Source: Paludisphaera rhizosphaerae (GTDB taxonomy: Bacteria; Planctomycetota; Planctomycetia; Isosphaerales; Isosphaeraceae). From it: a stretch of 64,000 nucleotides of DNA. Position 1 is the stretch's first letter. Each line of letters starts with the position of its first letter. This document shows positions 18,465-25,654 of the stretch, in pieces. The stretch covers positions 21,515-85,514 of the forward strand of contig NZ_JAALCR010000027.1 of the NCBI RefSeq assembly GCF_011065895.1. Reading direction: 5' to 3'. The position numbers were made by a program, and so were the translations under genes. The notes beneath the pieces were generated by a model that was given only the letters and a program-made list of their open reading frames with translations, was not told the DNA's origin and searched no databases.

Positions 18465-18701
18465 ATGCCGACCATCCATCGTGAAGGGCCGTATCGCTTC
18501 TTTTTTTACTCAGGCGATCGGGGTGAGCCTCCGCACGTCCACGTCGAGCGAGACGACTGTGCGGCGAAATACTGGCTCGACCCGGTCCGCTTGGAGCGAA
18601 GCGGAGGGTTCTCCGCGAAAGAGCTCAATCACATCCTGGCGATCATCGAGAGGAGCCGGCAGACGATGCTGGACAGCTGGAATGAGTTCTTCGGCAACTG
18701 A
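18465..18701 (+). CDS. DUF4160 protein
   Basis: This 78-residue protein is best started at ATG 18465, because the family begins MPTI; a GTG lies 6 bases upstream. Diagnostic segments are PYRFFFYSGDRGEPPHVHVE and a C-terminal helix (LNHILAIIERSRQTMLDSWN). DUF4160 is a small cytoplasmic family with no proven activity, commonly next to DUF2442, and the pair is suspected of being toxin-antitoxin-like. Here the next gene overlaps it by 20 bases and encodes DUF2442, so the two are probably translationally coupled. Confidence 0.85.
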   Translation: MPTIHREGPYRFFFYSGDRGEPPHVHVERDDCAAKYWLDPVRLERSGGFSAKELNHILAIIERSRQTMLDSWNEFFGN

Positions 18702-18990
18702 ACTGAGGGTGGCCGTCGCGTCATCGGTCGAAACCACCGACGCCACGCTCGCCGTGGCTTTGGTCGACGGCCGTACGATCGTCGTGCCCCTGGCCTGGTA
18801 TCCGCGACTGCTCAACGGCACGGCTGAGGAGCGAGGTCGATGGCGCATGATCGACGGCGGTCGCGGACTCCACTGGCCGGACCTGGATGAGGACGTTTGC
18901 GTTGAGGACCTCCTCGCCGGCCGTCCCTCGGGTGAGAGTCAGGCCTCGCTCCGAAAATGGCTCGACCGACGGGCGGGCGGCCGATCGTAG
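18682..18990 (+). CDS. DUF2442 protein
   Basis: The ORF is longer, but the family homology begins after ATG 18682 (MSSSATELRVAVASSVETTD), giving about 102 residues. Typical DUF2442 features are TLAVALVDGRTIVVPLAWYP, the Trp in RWRMIDGGRGLHWPDLDEDV and a C-terminal disordered basic tail. The start lies inside the DUF4160 gene. DUF2442 is a small alpha/beta domain sometimes annotated as an antitoxin-like partner; that role is inferred only from association. Confidence 0.85.
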   Translation: MSSSATELRVAVASSVETTDATLAVALVDGRTIVVPLAWYPRLLNGTAEERGRWRMIDGGRGLHWPDLDEDVCVEDLLAGRPSGESQASLRKWLDRRAGGRS

Positions 18991-19009
18991 TCAGCTTCGA
19001 GGTCCCGCC

Positions 19010-20011
19010 GTGCGTCGATCCCTCCTGGTTTTTATTGCCTTGTTCTGGAACCAACTTGCTCCAGCGCAGTGGGCTCCTCAACCCTCCGGGACAATCGCCC
19101 GCTTGCGAGGCATCGGCGTCGTGGATAATCGCACGGCATGGGCGAGCGGGGCAGGGAGCATGATCTTGCTCACGACGGACGCCGGCGCGACCTGGCGACG
19201 CTGCACCGCTCCAGACGCCGAGGACCGCGACTTCCGCGACGTGCAGGCGTTCGACGACCGCAAGGCGCTGGTGCTGGCGATCGGCGAGGGGGAGAAGTCG
19301 CGGATCTTCAAGACGACCGACGGCGGCGAAACCTGGTCGCTGCGGCACATTAACCAGGACGCCACAGGCTTCCTGGATGCAATCGCCTTCTGGGATCGCG
19401 ACCACGGCCTGGCGCTCGGCGATCCCGTCGGCGGCCGGTTCGTGATCCTGGCGACCGACGACGGCGGCGACACCTGGAACCGCGTGGGCCTCGACATGCC
19501 CGAGGCGCTCCCGGGCGAGGGGGCCTTCGCGGCCAGCGGAACCTGCCTGGCGGTGCAGGGGGGTCGATTCGCCTGGTTCGGAACCGGCGGCGGCCGGATT
19601 TTTCACAGCGAGGATCGGGGACGCTCGTGGACCGTTCACGCGACGCCGATCAAGGGGGGCGCCTCATCGGGAATCTTCTCGCTGGCCTTCCGCGACGCCG
19701 AGCATGGCGTCGCCGTCGGCGGCGACTACAAGGACGCGGCCGCGCCAGGTCCTTTCGCCGCCGTCACCAGCGACGGCGGCCGAACCTGGTCGACTCCCAC
19801 AGGAACCGGCCCAGCCGGCTACCGATCCGCCGTGGCCCTGCTGCCGGGCGCGTCAATGATCGCCGTCGGCCCCGCCGGCGCCGACCGCTCGAACGACGGC
19901 GGCGCTTCCTGGGCGAAGCTCGGCGACGCCGGCTTCCACGCCATCGCCTTCGCCGGGCGTTTCGGCTGGGCCGTGGGCGAGGACGGACGCCTCGCGCGGT
20001 TCGGAGAGTGA
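19010..20011 (+). CDS. Secreted YCF48/BNR-like beta-propeller protein
   Basis: This 333-residue protein starts at GTG 19010, with GAGG 8 bases upstream; the longer frame overlaps the DUF2442 gene. The signal peptide is RRSLLVFIALFWNQLAPAQW. Propeller blades carry Asp-box-like motifs: TTDAGATWRRC, KTTDGGETWSLR, ATDDGGDTWNRVG, HSEDRGRSWTVH and TSDGGRTWSTP. This is the pattern of YCF48-like/BNR repeat proteins. It is probably periplasmic or surface-located, and the ligand is unknown. It begins 19 bases after DUF2442, but a different function suggests a separate unit. Confidence 0.85.
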   Translation: MRRSLLVFIALFWNQLAPAQWAPQPSGTIARLRGIGVVDNRTAWASGAGSMILLTTDAGATWRRCTAPDAEDRDFRDVQAFDDRKALVLAIGEGEKSRIFKTTDGGETWSLRHINQDATGFLDAIAFWDRDHGLALGDPVGGRFVILATDDGGDTWNRVGLDMPEALPGEGAFAASGTCLAVQGGRFAWFGTGGGRIFHSEDRGRSWTVHATPIKGGASSGIFSLAFRDAEHGVAVGGDYKDAAAPGPFAAVTSDGGRTWSTPTGTGPAGYRSAVALLPGASMIAVGPAGADRSNDGGASWAKLGDAGFHAIAFAGRFGWAVGEDGRLARFGE

Positions 20012-20107
20012 CGGAGTCTCCCGTCGATGACAGCTTATGCATCCCCGAGGCGAACCGTATAGTTGTAGTTGACGACCATCGTGTCAACGCCCGAACAGGA
20101 GGCCCTC

Positions 20108-20623
20108 ATGTCAACGCCTACGGGAAGCCCCGTCGCGACAAGTCTCAAGGACTACCTACTCTCGAAGGCCGACGAGTACGGCGTTCGAGACCGCAATGCG
20201 AGGCGCAAGGAATGGCTTGAAGCTGTCGGCGGCCTCCTCGATCAAATTCGCGGGTGGATGGGGGAAGCCGATCCGGAAGGGCTCCTCGACGTTATCCCTT
20301 ATCAGGTCAGCCGCAGCGAGCGGGGCTACGGCACATATGATGCACCGGCCCTGCAGATCCGTTTCGGGCCGGCAGAGGTCACGATCGAGCCGATCTCAGC
20401 CGAAGCGAATACTTCACTCGACGTCGCGCTGGAGCGAAATCAATCCGCGACCTCGACGGCCCGTACGGCTGGGCGCATCGACGTCTCGAATGGATTGCGA
20501 ACGTGCCATCTCTTCCGCCTTCAACGCGACGGCGGCTACGAATGGAGCATTCGACGCCCAGATGGATTCGTGAAGCTGGACCGCGCCGAGTTCGAGTCCG
20601 TTCTCAAGGAACTTCTCGCGTGA
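20108..20623 (+). CDS. Hypothetical protein, partner of HEPN gene
   Basis: This 171-residue protein starts at ATG 20108 with GGAGG 5 bases upstream; a TTG at 20069 is possible but lacks a site. The N-terminal half is helical (LKDYLLSKADEYGVRDRNAR, EWLEAVGGLLDQI). The C-terminal half is beta-rich (IRFGPAEVTIEPIS, TCHLFRLQRDGGYEW, FVKLDRAEFESVLKELL). I do not recognise a family. The stop overlaps the GTG start of the HEPN protein (GTGA), which indicates a coupled two-gene operon. By analogy with HEPN modules it could be an antitoxin or regulator, but nothing in its sequence proves that. Confidence 0.65.
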   Translation: MSTPTGSPVATSLKDYLLSKADEYGVRDRNARRKEWLEAVGGLLDQIRGWMGEADPEGLLDVIPYQVSRSERGYGTYDAPALQIRFGPAEVTIEPISAEANTSLDVALERNQSATSTARTAGRIDVSNGLRTCHLFRLQRDGGYEWSIRRPDGFVKLDRAEFESVLKELLA

Positions 20624-21165
20624 TTCGGACTCTCGAAGAGGCCCGGGAATGGCATGCGTCCGTCAAGCGTCTCGCCGCCCTGATGCAGCGGTTGGCCAGG
20701 CGATATTGGGCCGAGGAAGACGGCTCCAGGACACTGGCCGAGACAATTCATCGAGACAACGAATTCCGCTCGATCGAAGCAGCGGAACTCGAAGACTTGG
20801 CGAGCCGGGTGCTTGAGGATCTCGACGACCTGGCAGTCCTTCTGATTTTCTCGGTCTTTGAGGCCGACGTCAGAAGTCGCGCTTCGGAGGAGTTGAAGAC
20901 GCTCACAGCACAGCTTCCCGAGCACCCTGTACTCAAGACGGCGATCGACGAAGCGCGCGAGCGAATCGAGAGCGGCAGCTTCTTCAAACTGACGGAATCG
21001 TACGGAGAGGGCGATCCCGATCTGCGAACCCAGGTCGATCAGGTGCGGAGATATCGGAACTGGGTAGCCCACGGTCGCCGCGATCGGCCTCAGAACGACG
21101 TCAGGCCCGATCAAGCGATCCAACGGCTGGGTCGGTTCCTCGCTCTCCTGGACGGAGCCCCTTGA
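20620..21165 (+). CDS. HEPN-like domain protein (candidate RNase)
   Basis: This 181-residue all-helical protein starts at GTG 20620, overlapping the upstream stop as GTGA. Near the C-terminus it has VRRYRNWVAHGRRD: Arg146-Asn147-x3-His151 fits the HEPN Rx4-6H motif with a polar residue after Arg, the RNase active site in many toxins and abortive-infection proteins. The preceding helices (ELEDLASRVLEDLDDLAVLL, FEADVRSRASEELKTL) fit RiboL-PSP- or MAE_28990-type HEPN domains. It is cytoplasmic. The pairing with an unknown small protein, and the nearby DUF4160/DUF2442 pair, suggests a toxin-antitoxin or defence module. The activity is inferred from the motif. Confidence 0.6.
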   Translation: MIRTLEEAREWHASVKRLAALMQRLARRYWAEEDGSRTLAETIHRDNEFRSIEAAELEDLASRVLEDLDDLAVLLIFSVFEADVRSRASEELKTLTAQLPEHPVLKTAIDEARERIESGSFFKLTESYGEGDPDLRTQVDQVRRYRNWVAHGRRDRPQNDVRPDQAIQRLGRFLALLDGAP

Positions 21166-21199
21166 ACTCCGATGCCGCGGCAGGCACGGCCGACGCTCC

Positions 21200-22201
21200 T
21201 CAGCCTGACCGCCGTGCTTGCATCAACAGCTCGTACGAGTGTATCCGCGCAGCGTGATCGAAAACATGTCCGGAGAAGATGATCTCATCGGGGCGGACGG
21301 CGTTGAACAGCGAACGGAGCGGACCCAGGATCGTCGACGGAGAGCCCACGAGTGAGACGCGCGTCATGCGGTCGACGGCTGCGCGCTCTTCGGGGGTGCA
21401 GCGGGAATCGACGTCGTCGATGGGAGGGGGGAGAAGTCCCGGACGGCCTCGGACGAGATTCACGATCGCCTGGCGGTGAGACGAGAAAAGCCGCACGGCT
21501 TCCTCGTCGGTGTCGGCCAGGAACGCGTTGACGCCGATCATGACCTTGGGCTCGGCCAGCGTCGCGGAGGGGACGAACGACTCGCGGTACGCCGCCACGG
21601 CGTCGAACAGGTGGTCGGGGGCGAAGTGCGAGGCGAACGCGTAGGGAAGCCCCAACTGAGCCGCCAGACGGGCGCCGAAGTCGCTGGAGCCCAGGATCCA
21701 GATTGGCACGTCCAGGCCCTCGCCCGGGATGGCGTGCACGAATCGCCCCGGGGTCGCCGGCTGAAAGTAGGCCTGAAGCTCCTGCACGTCCTTCGGGAAG
21801 GCGTCGACCTCCTCGAAATAGCGTCTCAGCGCGCGGGCCGTCCGCTGGTCGCCCCCCGGCGCGCGACCGACTCCCAGATCGATCCGGCCGGGGAACAGCG
21901 AGGCCAGCGTCCCGAACTGCTCGGCGATCACCAGCGGCGCGTGGTTCGGCAGCATGATCCCGCCCGCCCCCACGCGGATCCGCGACGTCCCCGCCGCAAC
22001 GTGCCCGATCACCACGGCCGTCGCGGCGCTCGCCACGCCGGGGATGTTGTGGTGCTCGGCCACCCAGTATCGATGATACCCCAGCCGTTCCGCATGGCGG
22101 GCCAGGTCCAGCCCGTTGCGGAAGGCGTCGACGGCCGTCCCTCCCTCGACGATCGGGCACAGGTCCAGGACTGAGAACGCCGTTTCACTCAAGCTGTTCA
22201 C
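21200..22201 (-). CDS. Luciferase-like flavin-dependent monooxygenase (LLM class)
   Basis: This 333-residue protein starts at GTG 22201 with GGGGAG upstream; the longer ORF overlaps the divergent gene. The N-terminal [13 protein letters not shown] matches the YhbW/MsnO8-like group of bacterial luciferase homologs. Other landmarks are [49 protein letters not shown] and GVGRAPGG, then [14 protein letters not shown]. It is a cytoplasmic TIM-barrel enzyme that should use reduced flavin and oxygen; the substrate is unknown. It converges on the HEPN gene with a 34-base gap. Confidence 0.88.
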   Translation of the reverse strand: MNSLSETAFSVLDLCPIVEGGTAVDAFRNGLDLARHAERLGYHRYWVAEHHNIPGVASAATAVVIGHVAAGTSRIRVGAGGIMLPNHAPLVIAEQFGTLASLFPGRIDLGVGRAPGGDQRTARALRRYFEEVDAFPKDVQELQAYFQPATPGRFVHAIPGEGLDVPIWILGSSDFGARLAAQLGLPYAFASHFAPDHLFDAVAAYRESFVPSATLAEPKVMIGVNAFLADTDEEAVRLFSSHRQAIVNLVRGRPGLLPPPIDDVDSRCTPEERAAVDRMTRVSLVGSPSTILGPLRSLFNAVRPDEIIFSGHVFDHAARIHSYELLMQARRSG

Positions 22202-22362
22202 GCGAGGTCTCCCCGGCCGCCGAGACGCGGCGTCGGGGAATTGTAGGCGCGACGGTGGAATCCGACCAATCGATTCACTCCGGGGGACCGCCGCTGTATA
22301 GTGCGCAGGATCGGCACGGGACGACGCCCAGGCACCTCTCCACACCCCAGGGACGCAACGAC

Positions 22363-23445
22363 ATGGACCGGCGCGAATTCCTCAGGCGCGGAGCCGTCGC
22401 CGCGACGGCCGCCACGACAGCGGCGGCGACCGGCCCCTTCATCCACGCCGACGACAAGGCAGGTTCGAAGACACCGACCGTCGGCGAGGGCGACCACCGC
22501 TACGAGTGCCGGCACGACTTCTTCCAGGCCCCCGGCTCGATCCACTGGTATGAGACTCACGGCGTGGCCGTGGACTCCCAGGGGTTCATCTACATCGCCC
22601 ACCGCGGCGGCGCAACCAAGCCGAAGTCGCCGACCGACGCCCAGGACACGATCGCCGTCTTCGACCCCGAGGGGAAGTTCGTCCGGTCGTTCGGCAAGCA
22701 ATTCCACGGCGGCGGCCACGGCGTCGACGTCCGCCGTGAGAACGGCGTCGAATACCTGTACCTGGCCTGCATGATGCCGGTGAACCTCGTCGCCAAGACC
22801 GACCTCAAGGGCGAAGTCGTCTGGATCAAGGAAGCCCCGACCGAGCCTCACGTCTACGACGACCCCAAGGCCAAGTTCGCCCCGACGAACGTCGCCTTCG
22901 GCCCCGACGGCGACTTCTTCGTCGCCGACGGCTACGGGTCGCATTACGTCCACAAGTACGATAAGGACGCGAAGTGGGTGAAGACCTTCGGCGGGGCTGG
23001 GACTGAGGAAGGGAAGTTCAAGACGCCGCACGGAATCTGGCTCGACGATCGACCGGGCCGCCAGCCCGTGCTGGTCGTCGCCGACCGCGCCAACGCCCGG
23101 CTCCAGCATTTCACGCTCGACGGCGAGCACGTCGGCGAGGACTTCCACAACGTCTCCCTCCCGGCGAGCTTCGACATCCGCGGCGACGTCCTGCTGGTTC
23201 CGGACCTGTACGCGCGGGTGACGCTCCTGGACGGGAACGACAAGCTGATCTCCCACCTGGGCGACGATCCGGAGTGGACCAAGGCCGTGCTCGCCGACGG
23301 CAGGAAGATGCGAACCCAGCCCGACCGCTGGAAGGACGGCAAGTTCGTCCACCCGCACGACGCCTGCTTCGACCACGACGGGAACATTCTGGTGGCTGAA
23401 TGGGTTTCGACCGGCCGGCTGACGAGGCTGAAGCGGTTGAGTTGA
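22363..23445 (+). CDS. Tat-exported NHL-repeat / six-bladed propeller protein
   Basis: This 360-residue protein starts at ATG 22363, just before the Tat motif [19 protein letters not shown]. The NHL-like propeller repeats include [52 protein letters not shown] and [18 protein letters not shown]. Related proteins resemble peptidylglycine lyase-like propellers, but no catalytic copper-monooxygenase domain is present. It is probably periplasmic and folded before export. It is divergent from the luciferase-like gene, with start codons about 160 bases apart. Confidence 0.88.
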   Translation: MDRREFLRRGAVAATAATTAAATGPFIHADDKAGSKTPTVGEGDHRYECRHDFFQAPGSIHWYETHGVAVDSQGFIYIAHRGGATKPKSPTDAQDTIAVFDPEGKFVRSFGKQFHGGGHGVDVRRENGVEYLYLACMMPVNLVAKTDLKGEVVWIKEAPTEPHVYDDPKAKFAPTNVAFGPDGDFFVADGYGSHYVHKYDKDAKWVKTFGGAGTEEGKFKTPHGIWLDDRPGRQPVLVVADRANARLQHFTLDGEHVGEDFHNVSLPASFDIRGDVLLVPDLYARVTLLDGNDKLISHLGDDPEWTKAVLADGRKMRTQPDRWKDGKFVHPHDACFDHDGNILVAEWVSTGRLTRLKRLS

Positions 23446-23488
23446 CGGCGAACCCTGGGCGTGGCCGCAGGGCCGCGATCGACTCATC

Positions 23489-24046
23489 ATGAAATCGCTG
23501 CGAGGACGCCTCCTGATCGCCGCCCCCGGGCTGACCGATCCGAATTTCCATCGGACGGTCGTCCTGATCGCGGCCCACAGCGAGACCGGCACGCTGGGCC
23601 TGATCCTGAACCGAGAGACCGACACGGATTTCGCCGAGGTCTGGCGACGGATCAGCACCCAGCCCTGCGCCCGCACGGAGAAACTCCGCCACGGCGGCCC
23701 AGTGACCGGCAGCCTGATGGCTCTGCACGACCAACGTCCCCAGGCCGACATCCTCGTCGCTGATGGGATCTACGTCGCCACGGAACTGGCCGCCATGGAG
23801 TCATTGGCCGCGTCCGCCGAGGGCCGAGTCCTCTTCTACGCCGGCCACGCCGGATGGGGTCCCGGGCAGCTTGAAGACGAACTGGCTGAGGGGAGTTGGT
23901 TGCTGGCGACCGCTTCCGCCGAACACGTCTTCGACCTCTGGGACGCGGCCTCGCTCTGGAAGACGGCCGCCACCGCCGCCGGCCGTCGCGAGGTCCATGA
24001 ACTCGTCGAACCTCGCCACATTCCCGAAGACCCCCGCGCCAACTGA
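23489..24046 (+). CDS. algH: YqgE/AlgH family protein
   Basis: This 185-residue protein matches the AlgH/YqgE (DUF179) family over its whole length: LRGRLLIAAPGLTDPNFHRT at the start, GTLGLILNRETDTDF, the gap region RHGGPVTGSLMALH and FYAGHAGWGPGQLEDEL near the C-terminus. The family is cytoplasmic and was linked to alginate regulation in Pseudomonas, though the molecular function is unclear. It lies 43 bases after the propeller gene, and the ABM gene follows at 58 bases, so the three may be co-transcribed. Confidence 0.92.
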   Translation: MKSLRGRLLIAAPGLTDPNFHRTVVLIAAHSETGTLGLILNRETDTDFAEVWRRISTQPCARTEKLRHGGPVTGSLMALHDQRPQADILVADGIYVATELAAMESLAASAEGRVLFYAGHAGWGPGQLEDELAEGSWLLATASAEHVFDLWDAASLWKTAATAAGRREVHELVEPRHIPEDPRAN

Positions 24047-24104
24047 TTGATCCTGAGCCGCGCCGGGGATCAACGAACCGATCGACCGAAAGGAACCGCT
24101 CGAT

Positions 24105-24389
24105 ATGATCTGCCTCGCCGTCACCCTCATCGCCCGTCCCGGCGCCGAAGACCGCGCCGCCGAGTGCTTCCGGAAGCTCACCGAGCACAGCCGCACCGAA
24201 GCGGGCTGCATCATGTACCAGTTCCACCGCTCGACGGACGACCCCCGCAAGTTCTTCGTCTACGAGCAGTACGTCGACGAGGCCGCCCTCCAGGCGCACA
24301 ACAACTCAAGCCACTACGCCCACTACGTGCGAGGTGAATTCCCGACCCTGGTCGAAAGCGCCGACCTGGTGAAGTACGTGCCGATCTGA
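24105..24389 (+). CDS. Antibiotic biosynthesis monooxygenase (ABM) domain protein
   Basis: This 94-residue protein is a single ABM/YgiN-like ferredoxin-fold domain. The order is LAVTLIARPGAEDRAAECFR, SRTEAGCIMYQFHRS, KFFVYEQYVDEAALQAHNNS and HYAHYVRGEF. Such proteins are dimeric, cofactor-free quinol monooxygenases or related oxygenases; the substrate here is unknown. AAAGGAA precedes the start. A 12-bp-stem terminator lies 36 bases after the stop. Confidence 0.9.
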   Translation: MICLAVTLIARPGAEDRAAECFRKLTEHSRTEAGCIMYQFHRSTDDPRKFFVYEQYVDEAALQAHNNSSHYAHYVRGEFPTLVESADLVKYVPI

Positions 24390-24425
24390 CCCGCGCGTCC
24401 CGCCGCCATCCACCGCGCATGCAAT

Positions 24426-24452
24426 CGGCCCGGGGTCGAAGACCCCGGGCCG
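24426..24452. terminator. Bidirectional intrinsic terminator between convergent genes
   Basis: A perfect 12-bp stem, CGGCCCGGGGTC (24426-24437) and GACCCCGGGCCG (24441-24452), with a GAA loop lies between the ABM gene on the + strand and the PYP-rich lipoprotein gene on the - strand. The following bases are only moderately T-rich (CTTCGTTC). Confidence 0.8.
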
Positions 24453-24458
24453 CTTCGT

Positions 24459-24803
24459 TCAACGCTTGAAGGGTTGGATGCCGCCGGGGAACCCACCGTA
24501 TCCACCGCCCCAGCCGCCGCCCGGGTAGCCGGGGAACCCGCCGCCGGGGAAAGGATACGGCGGATAGGGCTGTGGGTAAGGGCTCGGGTACGGATACGGC
24601 TGGGGGCAGGGCCTGGGATACGGATAGGGGTAAGGGTTTGACGGCGGGCAGGGGTATGGGTAGCAGTTCTGCCGGAAGCCCGAGCCGCCGGACGAGAATT
24701 TCTGCGGCCCGTGGCCGGGGCCCTGGGCCTTCGCGTCGCAGGCCGCCAGGATTCCAAAGAACGTCAACGCCGCCGCCAGGGTCAGGATTCGCTGGGTCTT
24801 CAT
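24459..24803 (-). CDS. Pro/Tyr-rich (PYP repeat) putative lipoprotein
   Basis: This 114-residue protein has GGAGG upstream and a signal with a lipobox-like Cys (MKTQRILTLAAALTFFGILAAC). It is followed by a low-complexity region: a Gly/Ser stretch, about eight PYP/PYPxP units between residues 48 and 82, and a GGG/GYGG-rich C-terminus. Such Pro-Tyr-rich, Gly-rich secreted proteins are often cell-envelope components. No domain is recognisable, and the lipidation site is inferred. Confidence 0.7.
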   Translation of the reverse strand: MKTQRILTLAAALTFFGILAACDAKAQGPGHGPQKFSSGGSGFRQNCYPYPCPPSNPYPYPYPRPCPQPYPYPSPYPQPYPPYPFPGGGFPGYPGGGWGGGYGGFPGGIQPFKR

Positions 24804-25008
24804 CGTGAACCTCCGTCGCTTCTCGTAATCATCGTTCGTACTTGTCTGGGACGCCCGTGACGTCCTTCACGACGGGTTATCACCATCGCGAGGCCGACCG
24901 GACGCGGAGCCGAACGAAATTTCAGCGCGGACGGGTTCCCGAAAACCTGCGGTCAAGGGATGATCGACGCATCGGAATCCGAGGCGCCCGAACGAGGAGC
25001 GAGCCGAC

Positions 25009-25641
25009 ATGTCCGAACCGACACCCGAAGCCGAGGGCTTCAAGGCCCTCATCGGCCGAGTCCGCGACGGCGACGAAGACGCGGCCTCCGAACTGGTCCG
25101 CCGCTACGAGCCGGCCGTCCGCCGCGCCGCGAGGGTCCGCCTCCTCGACACGCGGCTCAACCGCATGCTGGATTCGATGGACGTCTGCCAGTCCGTCATG
25201 GCCAGCTTCTTCGTCCGCACGGCGCTGGGGCAGTACGAGCTGGACACGCCCGACCAGCTCCTGAAGCTGCTGGCGACCATGACCCGCAACAAGCTGGCGA
25301 ACGTCGTGAAGGCCCAGGGCGCCCAGCGCCGCGACTTCCGCCGCACGAAGCCCGGCGAGGGCGAAGCCGGCGCGGGCGACTCGTCCGCGGTCGGCGCAGG
25401 CGCCTTCGCCGACGTCCCCGGCGCCTCGCCGACGCCCAGCCGCGAGGTCGCCGCCCGCGAGATGCTCGTCGAGGCCCGCCGCCGCCTCTCGCCCGAGGAG
25501 CTTCGCCTCCTGGACGACCGCGAAGCCGGCCGCGACTGGGCCGAGATCGCCGCCGAGATGGGCGCCACCCCCGAAGCCCTGCGCAAACGCCTGGCCCGCG
25601 CCGTCGACCGCGTGGCGACCGAGTTGGGGTTGGAGGAATGA
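25009..25641 (+). CDS. ECF-type RNA polymerase sigma factor
   Basis: This 210-residue protein has the sigma2 region at about 20-95 (VRRYEPAVRRAARVRLLDTR, MDVCQSVMASFFVRTALGQY) and the sigma4 helix-turn-helix at about 150-205 (RRLSPEELRLLDDREAGRDW, EIAAEMGATPEALRKRLARA). An Ala/Gly/Ser-rich linker covers about 115-140. It resembles the planctomycete ECF groups encoded next to Ser/Thr kinases. The kinase gene starts 13 bases after its stop, so the two are probably one operon, with the kinase as a likely regulator or effector. No cognate anti-sigma factor gene is visible. Confidence 0.9.
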   Translation: MSEPTPEAEGFKALIGRVRDGDEDAASELVRRYEPAVRRAARVRLLDTRLNRMLDSMDVCQSVMASFFVRTALGQYELDTPDQLLKLLATMTRNKLANVVKAQGAQRRDFRRTKPGEGEAGAGDSSAVGAGAFADVPGASPTPSREVAAREMLVEARRRLSPEELRLLDDREAGRDWAEIAAEMGATPEALRKRLARAVDRVATELGLEE

Positions 25642-25654
25642 GCGGGCAGGGTCC

